From Sciurus carolinensis (Eukaryota; Chordata; Mammalia; Rodentia; Sciuridae), in assembly GCF_902686445.1 (NCBI RefSeq), contig NC_062215.1, positions 24,636,750-24,700,749 of the forward strand: a stretch of 64,000 nucleotides of DNA, written 5' to 3'. Positions 11,757 to 22,850 of this stretch are shown here, piece after piece. How positions within the stretch are numbered: the stretch's first letter is position 1; the number at the start of each line of letters is the position of its first letter. The notes beneath the pieces were generated by a model that did no database searches, was not told the DNA's origin, and saw nothing but the letters and a program-made list of their open reading frames with translations. Position numbers and translations under genes: made by a program.

Positions 11757-12793
11757 CGATGCAACAATGATAAACTATGGAAAGGGCTCTGCAACATCAT
11801 CCTCCCAGAGTGGGAGGGCCACAACATTTTATTTCCTAGTTTCACATTCTTTTTCAGTCTAAGAGAGGGCCTCTGCTGTACAACTCTGGATTGGCAAGAG
11901 GGTCCTTCCCAGATCTCACAACTCAACTGGCCCCTCACCCTGCCAGACATGTTGGGGTCTTCTAGTGGAAGGCCCTCCCAGGTGTCCAGGTCGCTCTTTT
12001 TTCTTGGACTCAATTTCCCTGCCCGCTCCTGCGTTGTCAAGGCAGCTCCCTCCCCCACTTGTCCCCTTCCTTCTGTTCCCTTCATCCCACGGTGGAAGGG
12101 GGTGAACAGTCTTTGTCCCCCATGAACAGAGGGGGAGAGAGGGAGGTCGTGTATGTGTTTGTTACCGTGGCCAAAACACTGTGCTATCTGGCAGTCACAG
12201 GGTGCTTTCGCTGGGTGTCAGGAGTGGGGGACAAAGAAATAAAATCCAGGCTGTCTTCCAGCAGCGGCAGCAGCAGAGACGGCGGCAGCCGAGCCGGGCC
12301 TCATTTGTTAGCCGAGTGTCGAGGTAATGGTCGCCACCGAGGCCCGTCCTCTCCTCGGCAGAGTAAACAAGACAGATGGGCCTGGGCCTGGCGTGATTAA
12401 AGATGAAACGTGGATCCATCTTCGCCAAAGCTGAAAACGAGGAGCTTCAGCCTCCTCCTATTTCTCTTTCTGTCTTTTTCTTTCTTACTTCTTCTTTCTT
12501 TCTCTTTTCTTTCTTTCTTTCTTTTTTTTTTTTTTAAGGAATAAAGCAAGAGACTTGAATCTTGCTTCTGGGGGGCCTCTCACCGGGCTCCCAATGGTCA
12601 TATCTATAAATAAAGCTCCCCTACCCCTCCTTCTATGCTTTTATTCACATATAACTAAAATGGGGGGAGGGCAGGTGGGATTTTCCAGGCCCAGGCCCAA
12701 GGGAGGGGGGTCCTCCCGCACCCCTGAGTCCCCCACTCTGCACTCTCTGCCCACCCTCACCCCCCAGGTTCGCAGCCTCGGCTTGGGGAGGCA

Positions 12794-14383
12794 CTAGAGC
12801 GCAGGGGGGCCTCCGTTGGGTCGGCCAAGGGGCCCTCCGGCTGCTCCTGCGGTGCTACCCGAGCGGATCTTGGTGTTGGGCAACTTGTGGTCTTTTTTCC
12901 ACTTCATGCGCCGGTTCTGGAACCAGATCTTGATCTGGCGTTCTGACAGGCAGAGAGCGTGGGCGATCTCCACCCTCCGGCGCCTTGTCAGGTAGCGGTT
13001 GTAGTGAAATTCTTTCTCCAGCTCCAAGACCTGCTGGCGAGTGTAGGCGGTCCGAGAGCGTTTGGGCTCCCCACCGGCGTAATTGGGGTTTACTGGACAC
13101 ACACAGAGAGAGGGAAAAAGAGAAAGTTTTATTGCCTCCGAAAGGGAGGAGGGAAAGCCCTTTCCTCCTACTAACAGTGTCTCCTTCCCTCCCTCCCTCC
13201 CCCTCTGCCACCTCCGTTACCTCCGGAGAGGGGAAAAAACCGAAAAGGGAAGAAGTGGATCACAGGAAGAGAAAGACCTTAAAATTTGGAGGGTTGTGCT
13301 GTCCTGGTTGTTGTTGTTTGGGTGTCTAGTGTGGGCAGTGAGGAATCTTCCTAAGGTTTTAGTCGCTCCTCTCTCTCCCTGGGCCTGGGGGCCCGGGGTG
13401 GGAGAATAAGGGGTGAAAGAGGGAGGGGAGTTGCCCTAAACCTTTCCTCTGTTTAGTTCCCACCCTCGCTGCTCAGATTCCAAGCAGTGCCTGCCCCCAG
13501 TAAAAACTTTTGCCTACTTCTCCAGCCAAGGAGGACGACTGGAATAAAGGAAAAAAATAAACACTGGGAGTTGACTCAACTCTGCTTAAATACGGATTAC
13601 TACCTCCTCCTCCTCCTCCTCCCCCACATCCCACACCCCTCCCCAATTCCAACTTCACTGAGAATGCATCTCCCTGGCGAAAAAGTCGCTAGTGAGAATG
13701 GCGAAGAGGATGGGGAACCGACTTCAAAGGCGCAAGGCCCACCAGGCCATAAAAATTTATGGGGATGTAATTATGTGGCTCTGAAAACAGGCGACCGTAA
13801 ATCTCTGGCAATGGCGAGTTTATAGCGGGGACAATTGGCTTCCCCCAGCTCCCTCCCCCCATGCCTCCGAGGTCCCTTGGTGTAAAGCGCCAGGGGTGGG
13901 AGGGGAAGGGGTGCCCACGCACTCACCCGTGCTCACGTGAACTTTGCGCATCCAGGGGTAGACGACGGGCTCTTTGCACGCGGAGTGGGACGGGCTGGGA
14001 TGCAGGGGGTTCTGGGCGCAGGGAGGCGGCGGGGGGCTGTTGCTGACCGCCTCACAGCGTTGGCCAGGCTCTGGGAGGAGGGCCCCGGCGGGTGGCTGCA
14101 CAGGAGCCCGAGGGGACAGCCCCGGCGGTGGCGGGGGTGGCGGGGGTGGTGGCGGAGGCGGCGGGGGCCCGGGGTCCCGGCAGGCCGCGTAGCGCTGCAC
14201 CGTGCACGCCGCGCGCCGCCCGAAGCCCGCCTCGGGCTGGAAGCTGCTCTCTCGCCTCTGGCCGCCGGCGTAGTACCCCGGCGAGTGGTCGCTGGGTAGG
14301 TAATCGCTCTGTGAATATTCCTCGCACGGAGGGAACTTGGGGTCGACATAGTTTGAGTTGATCAAAAAAGAACTCATAGCCAT
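12794..14383 (-). CDS. HOXB4: HOXB4 homeobox transcription factor
   Basis: Nuclear DNA-binding factor of paralogue group 4; it patterns hindbrain/spinal cord and promotes haematopoietic stem-cell expansion. Exon 1 is 13927-14383 and ends CAC GTG AGC ACG G|GTGAGT. Exon 2 is 12794-13092 and starts after CCAG|TAAACCCC. The joined CDS is 756 bp, 251 aa, the family length. Seen: N-terminus [20 protein letters not shown]; a proline run in the middle of exon 1; VYPWM PBX-contact motif at residues 142-145; homeodomain at about 162-221 with recognition helix [16 protein letters not shown]. The start is the conserved MAMSS codon. The frame is open only to a GTG seven codons upstream. The C-terminal tail and proline-rich region differ from human at a few residues. 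Confidence 0.97.
13093..13926 (-). promoter_or_regulatory. HOXB4: HOXB4 intron with intronic enhancer candidate
   Basis: An 834 bp intron. Its 5' end (13740-13850) is AT-rich and motif-dense: an inverted pair CCATAAAAATTTATGG (13747-13762), GATGTAATTATGTGG, CCGTAAATC, GGCAATGGCGAG and TTTATAGCGGGGACAATTGG. A conserved intronic Hoxb4 enhancer bound by HOX, NF-Y and YY1 is established in mouse, and this block fits it in position and site content. The rest of the intron is G/A- and pyrimidine-rich with no clear element. Confidence 0.5.
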
Positions 14384-14560
14384 TAATTTCTGGGAATTGC
14401 CCACAAAATATACTAAAATTTATTCCGACCCCTGACTCGTTTTCCTGTTTCCGAAAGCCCTCCTACTTACTGTCAAGTGAACAAAGTTAGGGGCCCACGT
14501 GATCCTCCGAGCCAATGGCCACCCCGCCTGCGATTCCCGGATAAGGAAATCTGCTCACCC
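14384..14560 (-). promoter_or_regulatory. HOXB4: HOXB4 proximal promoter with USF E-box and CCAAT motif
   Basis: CACGTG at 14496-14501 (113 bases upstream of the start codon) and GCCAATGGC with CCAAT at 14512-14516. Mammalian HOXB4 promoters are known to be driven by USF1/2 on an E-box and by NF-Y. The spacing here is compatible with that arrangement. Confidence 0.6.
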
Positions 14561-15099
14561 GGACCCTACTCCAGCCAAAGAGGTTTATTTCCCCTTCTTC
14601 TCTTTCCCCTCCCCACCCACCCACCCAACACCGGGATTTACATAGGGCTCCTATGGGGCGACCCCCGCCTCTCCTTTCTCTCTCCGAGATCAGAGAGAGA
14701 GCCAAAGAGAGAGCGTGAGAGCTGGCAGGTTGCGACTGGAAGGCCTGTTGTTGCATTGGGTAGAGAACAATCCCTAGATCCCCTCAGAAGTTGGGGTGCC
14801 CGGTGTCGCCCCTCCTATTCTGCCTCACCTCTGTCCAGCATTCTCTGCTTTCCATAGGGCCCCATCTCCTCCCCAGGACGACAGGGAGCCCCTGCACCCT
14901 GCATCTGTGTGGGAATGGAGTAGCGGCGGGCTGGGGGCTCCGCCTCCAAAGGGGAACCCACTGGGGGCGAGGGGCACTGAGCTTGGGGCTTTTCTCTTCA
15001 GCCAGATGGGGAGGGGGGTATGGGGTGAGAGAGGAGGCGTGGGGAGTTGGAGGGCGGGTGCGCAGAGGGACTTGTCAGAGATGAATGGAACCTAGGGCG
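14561..15099. other. HOXB4 upstream spacer
   Basis: GC-rich to mixed sequence between the HOXB4 promoter and the block at 15.1 kb. No gene seen. Confidence 0.45.
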
Positions 15100-15700
15100 G
15101 ATCGATAGGAAATTCATGCACTAATTCGGGGAGACCTCGCCTTCCAAATCGCATTTAGCTGCGCTATTAGCCTGGCGGTGTCAGTCCGTCTGTCCCCCTT
15201 CTCCTATCCACTCCCTTCGCCTCACAGGGCGAGAGCTCAGAAAAATGACTTGGTTTCCCACACTAAAGATGAGCGCTGGAGTAAAAAATCTGCAACTTTG
15301 GAGAGCAAATTGAATAGCAATTTGCCAATTCCAGAACCAACCGAGCAATAAAAACCGTGGCGCCAGAGACGTTCTAATTGCCGCTAATGCCGCAGCCTCC
15401 GCGGCGAATAGAAATCTCACACCCTTGTGGTGCTGGAGATAGAAACCCTGGCGGTGGATACCCCCCACCACACACACACATACATACAACACCACCCTCA
15501 GCAATCGCATGTTTCCAGGGCATCTTGTTCTGAACCCTAACGGAAAGGCAACCTAAGCATCCGTTTGAAAAGCGAATTTCCTTTGCTTTGGACATTGTAT
15601 GCAAGAGTCATTGTTTTAAAATTTCCAATAAAGCTTCTCTGAGCCTAGAATGGAAATTAGGCTTGCTTGAGAAGAGAGGATAAATTTTAAAATATCGTCA
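15100..15700. promoter_or_regulatory. Conserved-looking block between HOXB4 and miR-10a
   Basis: AT-rich, CpG-bearing sequence including GGATCGATAGGAAATTCATG, a perfect 8-bp inverted repeat GCAAATTG-N5-CAATTTGC (15305-15325), GAGCAATAAAAACCG and CTAATTGCCGCTAATGCC. It lies 600-200 bases 3' of miR-10a on the same strand, so it would also be part of the pri-miR-10a transcript. Confidence 0.35.
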
Positions 15701-15899
15701 ACATGAACTTCTTAAGACTAGTGGAAAAGGACCACAGCTCCCAAGGTCAGGCATGATGTTCAGGTAGATGAGTCCTCCATTTATAACCAGTTGTGGGGAG
15801 GGAAGAAAGACGAAGAAATAAAAAGGAAGAAGTCTTCTTATGGTCACTGGATTGTCCTCATTTAGAAAAATAATATTTATTTTTTCTTCTGAAAAAAAA

Positions 15900-16009
15900 T
15901 GAACGGAGTGTTTATGTCAACTACATATTCCCCTAGATACGAATTTGTGACCACAAAATTCCTTACACAAATTCGGATCTACAGGGTATATACAGAAGAC
16001 AGACAGATC
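15900..16009 (-). ncRNA. MIR10A: miR-10a precursor hairpin
   Basis: MicroRNA that represses HOX and other mRNAs, encoded at the conserved site between HOXB4 and HOXB5. The minus strand contains the full mature 5p arm at 15966-15988 (starts TACCCTGTAGATCCG) and the 3p arm at 15926-15947 (starts CAAATTCGTATCTAGG), joined by a TGTAAGGAATTTTGTGGTCA loop. The ~110-base hairpin is as I remember the human precursor apart from the 3' end of the stem. It is transcribed in the HOX direction, probably within longer HOXB4/HOXB3-type primary transcripts that begin upstream. Confidence 0.96.
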
Positions 16010-18310
16010 TTCTTGGCCCAGAAATTTTCCGGTTCTCCTACTTTCCGCACGTTCTTCGTTTGGGATGTGGTTTGAGTGCTTTCATTTTATTTCGTTTTGT
16101 TCTAGTTTTGAGCTCAGGGAGCAGAAAAAGGCATTGCAGCTCCATTCTTGGGATTACAAGGTTTTCAACTCTCCTCTTCTATTAGAAATAGAAGCAGCCG
16201 GTCAGCAAGGGGACGCGAACCTCGCGGCCAACTCGCAACTCTCCGTGGCGGCGCATGAATTATGAGATGTAAACATTAGCTAAGCACAAAAGGAGGAAGG
16301 GTCATCCTGAGGCTGCCTGAAGTCGGAATCAGGCCCTTCTGGGTGCACTCGCGCCCCTCTCCGCCCCTCCCCCTAGGACTTTTATTTTTTAAAGAAAAAA
16401 ACAAAACCCCAATCGGCTCCTCCAGTGCCCCTCACGGTCTTTAGGATGCGATCAAACGAATATCTAGATATTTTCCAAAGTGCCTCTCAGCAAAGGGAGG
16501 AGGGAGAGGCGGCTGGGTGTGAAGAGGGTGTAATAAAAGTCCTTTTGGAAAAATGCAATGGTAAAGAGAGAGAAACAGCTGTAAAGAAAAATGCTGGGAG
16601 ACCAAGCAGATGGGGTCCCGGATATTTAATGACGGGCAATTCTGTTTACAACCTGAGAAAAAGATCAAAGGCGTTTCATTTCCGAATGAAGGGCAATGAG
16701 GAACCACAAAAGATGCAACCAGATGATGTGCCCACGCCTCCTAGCCCCCCCCCACACCTCCTGGGGGCCAGAAAAGGGGGACAATCCCCTAGAGATATGG
16801 AGAAGAACCCCAATCCCTAGCCCCGGTGGATTTCCTCTAAGTCAACTTACTTGCCCAGCCACCTGCTTGGGTAGCTGGCTGCGGGGCCAAACTGTGGACC
16901 TGGGATTTCTAAAGCAACTTCCTGAGGCTTCTAATAACTGCTAAATTTGCTAAACTGGGAGACTGGAGATTGTGCTGGGAGGAAGAGGGCTTAGACTGTG
17001 AAAGCTGCAGCCAGGTGAGGGGAAATTGCCCAGAAGAAGACTCCTTCCCATTCAGAACCCCTACCTATCTCCCTAGGTTTGAGAAATACTTGTAGCCCTT
17101 CTGAACAAGTCTAAATACTATGAATTTCATTATCAACAGCAACAAACCAACTCTCTAACCACCACACTCCAGAGGTCTCTGCCCACCGCTAGTCCTGAGA
17201 TCCTAGCAGGTAGTCGGAAGGGGAGCTCTCACCTTCAGACAACTAGGTCCAAAGACCCTCAGATTTTTATCCCAAATCATTGACACAGTTGGCCTTGGGT
17301 TCTAATTTCTAATACCAACACTCTCCTGGCTAGGCCAGGCCCATACAGAAAAACAATGACACTGTACTTGCTATTTTGGCCATGAGAAGTTCCAATGGAT
17401 AATTTCAGACCCCATCTGGACACCCAGGGAGACTGGAGTCTGACCCTGGGCCCACAGAGTGTCCCTGGTAGGATCCCCACCAGCTCCTTAGAGTCAAACC
17501 AGGACCTTTCTAAATAATCTCAAATGCCACTTAGGGGCTCCACGACGCACTCAAACCGGCCCGGACCCTCCCCCGACCCGTCCCATACCTCCTTTCCTCT
17601 ATTGACCCGACCTGGTAAACCCATCCAACCCATTCGCGTTTTGAAAGTTTTGAGACCACTTGGCTGGCTGCCGGGCCTCTCTGCTTCTTTACACTTCACA
17701 AGGAATGCGGCCCAGGTGCCCACAGCACCTCAAGAGAGAGGAATGGGAGGCAGAGCCACCCCGGGGTTGGGTACGGTTATCTTGGGGCCAGGGCTCTGAG
17801 ATTTCCTTCTCTGCGCCCTGGGAGCCGCCACCTGCGCATCCCAACAAGGCGTTGCATACACACCCCTCCCCCGCCCCACCACCACTCCTGCCGGGTGAGC
17901 CGCCAGGGGTGGAGGACAGGGTTTATCAGCGAATCCCAGAATGGGTTTCACCGGAGTTGGACGCCGCCTTTCTTCTCCTCACCCAGAAGAATACCAACTG
18001 CAATATGCATAGTAAAAATAGGAAGAGCAAGGGACTCGCGCGCGGTCCAAGCCACCTCTCCTGTGCTCCTCGGTCGTCTGGCGACTTCCCGGCCGCCTTC
18101 TCCTGGTAGCCACAGGTTGCTAGCGTGACCTCTCGCTGCCCAGCCCCCCGCCGCCGTGTCAGGCGTGCCCAGGCCGCAAGGAACCATCCACCTTTTGTTG
18201 ACACGGAGAAAGGGTCGCAGGAAGGAGGGAAACCGAAGGGCCAAGCAGGGGCGAGTCCCCAGGCAGCCTGCACCAGCATCCACGCAAAGGAAAAGAAGTC
18301 CCAGAGGGTG
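16010..18310. other. miR-10a upstream interval
   Basis: No protein-coding gene seen. A small CpG-bearing block at 16180-16285 (GCGCATGAATTATGAGATGTAAACATTAGC) may be regulatory. The remainder (16.3-18.3 kb) is unremarkable, becoming GC-rich near 18.0 kb. Confidence 0.4.
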
Positions 18311-18329
18311 AGCCGGCAAGAGTACTCAC

Positions 18330-18472
18330 CAGGCCGCTCCCTGCGCCCTCCTGACGGACCCGCGGACCCGCTGGGCAACAGCTGAGCTCTCTCATGTCCA
18401 CTATTGTGTGTCCGGAAAACCGAACCTCGGCTGCGGGCAGAGTAGCCACCGGCCCCCACTGAAGCCGGAACA

Positions 18473-18505
<33 letters not shown>

Positions 18506-18900
18506 GGTGTGTTTTTGTTTTGAAGCGCAAGTTTTCGTATTAATCTCATACTTTGGCAGTCTTTGTTAAACAGCGAGGCGCGTCATGAGGCTCCCGAACA
18601 TTTTAATAATTTTTAGACGCCGTGACCTGCGGTTCACCCCTCTATAGGCCTCCCCCACAAGCAGGCAGTTACTATAATATGCTCCGCAGTTCGCTCGGTC
18701 ATATTGTATTTTGCTCAGGTCATTACTTGGGAGAAAAATGACAGAGCAGGAATTTGATTCCGCTCATCCTCTCAAGCTCGACTTTTCGCCAGAACCTCCT
18801 TTTCCCCTCACCCAACCCCCATCCCCCAAAAAGTTCCGTTAGGGTAGGATTCAGGCGGCCCTGCCCCTGCTTTGATTTGCCATCACTCCTATATTTTTGT
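18330..18900 (-). promoter_or_regulatory. Candidate first exon and promoter for the miR-10a/HOXB4/HOXB3 long transcript
   Basis: A good minus-strand donor GGCCTG|GTGAGTACT ends a possible exon at 18330. Upstream are CpG-rich bases (18.33-18.45 kb), a T tract, and a conserved-looking AT-rich block at 18560-18770 with CGTCATGAGGC, TTTTAATAATTTTTAGACGCCG, ACTATAATATGCTCC and TTTTGCTCAGGTCATTAC. Upstream promoters 2-5 kb before miR-10a are known in mammals. The assignment here is inference. Confidence 0.35.
18477..18505. repeat. Poly-T tract
   Basis: 29 consecutive T on the plus strand. Confidence 0.97.
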
Positions 18901-20140
18901 CAGATCTGATTCCCTGGACAAAGAGTGAGTGAATGAGATTCCATGGGGATTCCTTCTGAGGCCTGAATACAGGGTTGGTGTGAAGAGAACTGAAAATTCG
19001 GCACTGGGCATCTGGACCTCAGAGAGCAGGCCTGAGCTAGAAAGGTCTCTTTCCCTCAGCCTTTCCCCGAAATGCATACACTGGCAGAGCCTGTGTCCCC
19101 ACCCATTATACACTCCATCGGCTTCATTTACTCCCCTATGTGCCAAAGTTACATTCATTTCTGCAAAAACTTTCAAAGCTTGTGCACCCAGAATTGACTC
19201 TTCCACACCTCTCCAGGTGGAGGGTTTGGTCCACAGCCCAACACATTTGGGAAAGACAAAGGGAACTTAAGGATAGGGACTGGACTGCACTAGTCAAAGC
19301 CCAGACTTGAGGACTTGGCTTTCAGAGGCTTAAATTGTTCTTTAAGAACAAAACAACATCTTTCCACCCCAAAACATTTTTTGGAAAGAAACATTTTTCA
19401 TTTATAAGCAACTCCTTTGCTTACCCCCATCACCACAAGGAAGCTCAGGAGAAAACCAGCAGAGTTTTTAAATAGTCAGAGATTTTCTGAATTTGTCTCT
19501 CCATGATTAAAATCTGGTGGAATGCCTCCAACACATTTTTGCCTTTCTCTGGCAGAGGCAGGTCAGGTAACTCTTCTTCCACCCAGTTCAGGGTTCAGGC
19601 CTAGGGAGGGCTTAGAAAGGTAGTATTCCTCTAGCACAGAGGGAAGAAAGGAAAATTGCTTCCCAAGATGCTCAGCTTGATCTGATATGGCAGAGGCCAT
19701 TCTTTCCTCATCCTGAGGCCCCTCCAGCACAGGACCTTATCTTACTTGAGTCTATTCCATAGATCCCTAAATTCGTTAGCATTCTATCCTGGAATGGAGG
19801 AAAAGGAGATTGAGGGAGAACCATAAGAGATGGATTCTCCAGTTCAGGCTTTGACCGCTTCCTCCTCAGGATCCAGGAATTCCTCCCTGGCCTGACAACC
19901 CAGAGATACTCCTTTGAGGACTAAGTATAAATAGGGACCTACACCAGCTGGTTTAGTTAAAAAAAAAAAAAAAAAAAACATCGTCAAATCAATTTGAATT
20001 TTGACATTAAACCTTTTTCTCCATTGGCCATACTTCAAAAGGCATCTTTACAAAAACTCTCAGGTATTCTCCATTCTTGAAGGGCAGCACATCTCTTATA
20101 TTAAATGCTTGGAAGAGATTCATGACATCTCATAATACAA
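18901..20140. other. HOXB4-HOXB5 interval, nothing recognised
   Basis: Unique sequence with a poly-A tract at 19959-19978. No gene or strong element. Confidence 0.5.
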
Positions 20141-20310
20141 CAGTCATTTAAAGACCCAAAATAAGCATATGCCCTGGTGTTATAATTATAGTCTCTCCAA
20201 GCATTTTACTTATGAGCTAAGCTTAATGCATGAATTCAAGGTTCATTTCAGGTCGCCTGTTTGAACTTCGATTAAAAAGATCTCTGTGAGGCCATTCAGT
20301 ATTTTTCCTT
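20141..20310. promoter_or_regulatory. Conserved-looking block
   Basis: AT-rich run with TTATAATTATAG, CTTAATGCATGAATTCAAGG, GGTTCATTTCAGGTCG (two receptor-like half-sites, 4-base spacer, second imperfect) and TTCGATTAAAAAG. Candidate enhancer only. Confidence 0.28.
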
Positions 20311-20659
20311 TGCATTCCACCTCCCTCCTCCAATTAGGAAGAAAGGGAACCAGGATGAACATCCAAATGGAAATCTGGGAAAGAGTGAAGAGCTAACAAA
20401 CGAACCACCTTTAAATATTGTAGTTCTTAAACCTAGGAATTGTAGTTTAGAAAGCCTCTAGTGCTTGTCCGTGGTCTTGAACTCCAGCTGCCTGGACCCA
20501 GCCTGCGGGGTTGGGAGTCCTTTAAAACAAACCAAGGGATGGCGGGGTGGGGTGGAAGAGCCTGCAATTTGGACCATTTAGGGCAAATAGGGTGGGGCCG
20601 ATTTAGTAAGAATCACCTTCGAAGCTTTCTTTGGCCCTGCTGAACATCCTGCAAGGACG

Positions 20660-21230
20660 TGTGGGTAATTGGATTTTTAAAATGTATGCGGCTGGGTAAG
20701 TTTTAATTAAATTTTATACGGTGACTCAAAGGTTATCTTTGGGAGAGAAAACTACACAGAGGATTCGCCACGCCCCTGGGCGCTCTCTTTTGTGCTGCCC
20801 ACCACTACCTCCGGTGCAGTATTTATAGAAGGGTTTTTTTCCTTCCTCAGTTTCTCCTTCCCCAGCTACCTGCCTCTTCTGCCCCCTTCTGCTCCCCGCC
20901 CCCAGTTCTCACAGCCCACACGCCTTCCTTACCTCCAGCATCCCTTGCTCCCTCTTCTCTCTTCACACACACGGCCCCCTCCCCCCTTCCCACCCCGCCC
21001 CCACTGCTAGACGCCTCAGCCGCCGGGCTCACGCATGCTGTAAACTTTTGACCCTCCAACTTTGCGACCCCTCGGGCAATAACACTGGCCTCACAGCCCA
21101 GAGTCTCGTTCTGCTGTGCAGACTGCAAAAACCCAGGCACAAAACGCCTTCCTTGCCCCTCCTCCTTCGCCACCTTGCCCCCACCCTCACCCCCGCCGCC
21201 GCCGCCGCCGCCGCCTAAGGGTCTTTCTAA
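20660..21230. promoter_or_regulatory. Candidate regulatory block followed by CCG repeat
   Basis: TAATTGGATTTTTAAAATG, TTTTAATTAAATTTTATACGG and GGTGACTCAAAGG, followed by a pyrimidine-rich CpG-bearing stretch ending in (CCG)n at 21194-21215. Function unknown. Confidence 0.25.
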
Positions 21231-22340
21231 GACCTGGGGGATAGGCGTGTTTGATTATGAAGTTACTCCTTGGGGGAAAAAACTCCCGACCCTCCTGCTT
21301 GCATTCTCACTGATCTTTTCAGTTAGGACTCCTGGAAGAACTTTCGACCACCCATCCTTCTTCATTCTTGTCCCCCAGAGTGGGGTTGCTGGGCGAGGTG
21401 CCTATAAAGAGCCGCAGAATGGGCTGACCTGGAGAAGGGTATTTCTGGGGTGAAGAGTGAAAGGAGCCGGGAGCAGGGTTTCCTCGGGAGCGGAGAGGAC
21501 CACCATGCCTTTAGCAGTGATGGGAGAGCAGTATCCCAATAATGCCAAGCCCAGCGGGGCCTGGAGCCACCTTGCACCGCCGCTCGCTGGCGGCTTGTAG
21601 GCCCCAGCCTGGCTGTGAACTTGGTCTAAGGCGGACTCTACTGGCAGCTCCGGGACGTTACAGCCTCTGCCTTTCGGCCAGTGTGAAAGACCCTGCGCGC
21701 TTTCGGTTTCCCTTCCGCCCAAATAGCACCTCCTAGGCCCCCAACTGTTGCGAGGAAGGGTTTCTTTTCCCCTTCCTTAAGGGCTCTCGGGAGTCAGAAA
21801 ACAGAAAAGAGAGAGCGCACACGAATTAGAGAGCTGGAGGGAGAGAGAAAAGGTGAAAGAGAAAGAAAGCAAGTAAAAGAGTAGAACTCCGGATACAGGG
21901 ATTAATCCCCATAGTGCTTCCAAATCCCCCCCAAGGAGACACCCCCTCCCACGTTGGCACTTTCCCTGCACCTGCCCTCTCAGTACTTCTTGGGATGCTA
22001 ACTGTCCACCTTTCCATGGGGGTTCAGCCCATGGTTAGGCCAGCCGGCTTGGGGCCTGCGGTACTTTCTCCCCGCTAGACGGATTCACCCCTACCCCACC
22101 GGTCCCCGGAGGTCAGGGCTCACTACAACCGAAGGCAACCGCAACCCAGGCGGCAGCAGCTTGGGCTCAGACTGTCCACCCAGAGAGCGAAACCAGGGCG
22201 CGGCCCCAAGGCCCGGGAGCCTTTTCCAGGGAAGGGAGGATGCAGCATCCTGCAACTTCCTCTCCCAGAGGAAATTTAGGAAGAGAAGAGACAGGGCAGG
22301 AGACGCCTAAACCATAGAGAAAAGGGAAGGCTAGAACGAT
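21231..22340. other. HOXB4-HOXB5 interval, nothing recognised
   Basis: GC-moderate unique sequence with no supported gene. Confidence 0.45.
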
Positions 22341-22850
22341 TGATTAAAACTTGAAAAGGTGTTGCTGTCAGGGATCCTACAGGTTCCCGAATTGCTCGAA
22401 ATCCGAACCGTTCCAGTGCTCTAAATTCCCCCATTCTTTGGAACCCGCAATTCGGGCTTCAGTGAATTCGCCAACAGAACGGAAGAAAGATTCGCCGAAA
22501 CCTGTCGGCATGCCCTGCCTGGCCTGCAGCAGTAGAGGTGGCGGAGGTGGCGGCGGTGTGGCCGGCAGCGCATAATGTATGCCGCAGCGACTCTGAGCCC
22601 CAAGTAGGCCAGCACCGCGGCCCTCAGTCTGCTGACCTCTGCGTGATCCCGGACTCTATGAATTATTGATGAGATATGAGCGTTGATTTCCCCTTTCAGG
22701 ATGCAAACTCCATTATATTGTTAAAATGGCGATTTAATCGTTGAGAATAGCTTTGGTGTGGGTTTTTCCCCCAACTCATTTGCGCCTCCTTCCTTTTCAT
22801 TTAACTCTCTTAATTAAATCCTTTAACAGATTTTAATCACTTTTTGGAGG
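22341..22850. promoter_or_regulatory. Conserved-looking enhancer candidate with DR5-like element
   Basis: A CpG-bearing first half, then GACTCTATGAATTATTGATGAG, ATATTGTTAAAATGGCG and TTTAATCGTTGAG. A DR5-like receptor element lies at 22633-22649. Known mammalian retinoic-acid enhancers (DE and B4U) lie between HOXB4 and HOXB5, and this block is the best candidate for one of them in this window. Confidence 0.4.
22633..22649 (-). promoter_or_regulatory. DR5-like retinoic-acid response element candidate
   Basis: Minus strand reads GGATCA-CGCAG-AGGTCA: a direct repeat with 5-base spacer, one perfect half-site and one with a single mismatch to RGKTCA. Confidence 0.4.

Noticed and set aside
1..12000. 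HOXB3 coding exons
   Set aside because: No homeobox or HOXB3-like N-terminus found; only possible non-coding 5' exons.
11483..12085. 200-codon minus-strand ORF with a leucine run
   Set aside because: The leucine run is the AAT microsatellite read in frame, inside the HOXB4 3'UTR.
18477..19978. Poly-T/poly-A tracts as tails of retroposed elements
   Set aside because: No SINE- or LINE-like body or target-site duplication is visible next to them.
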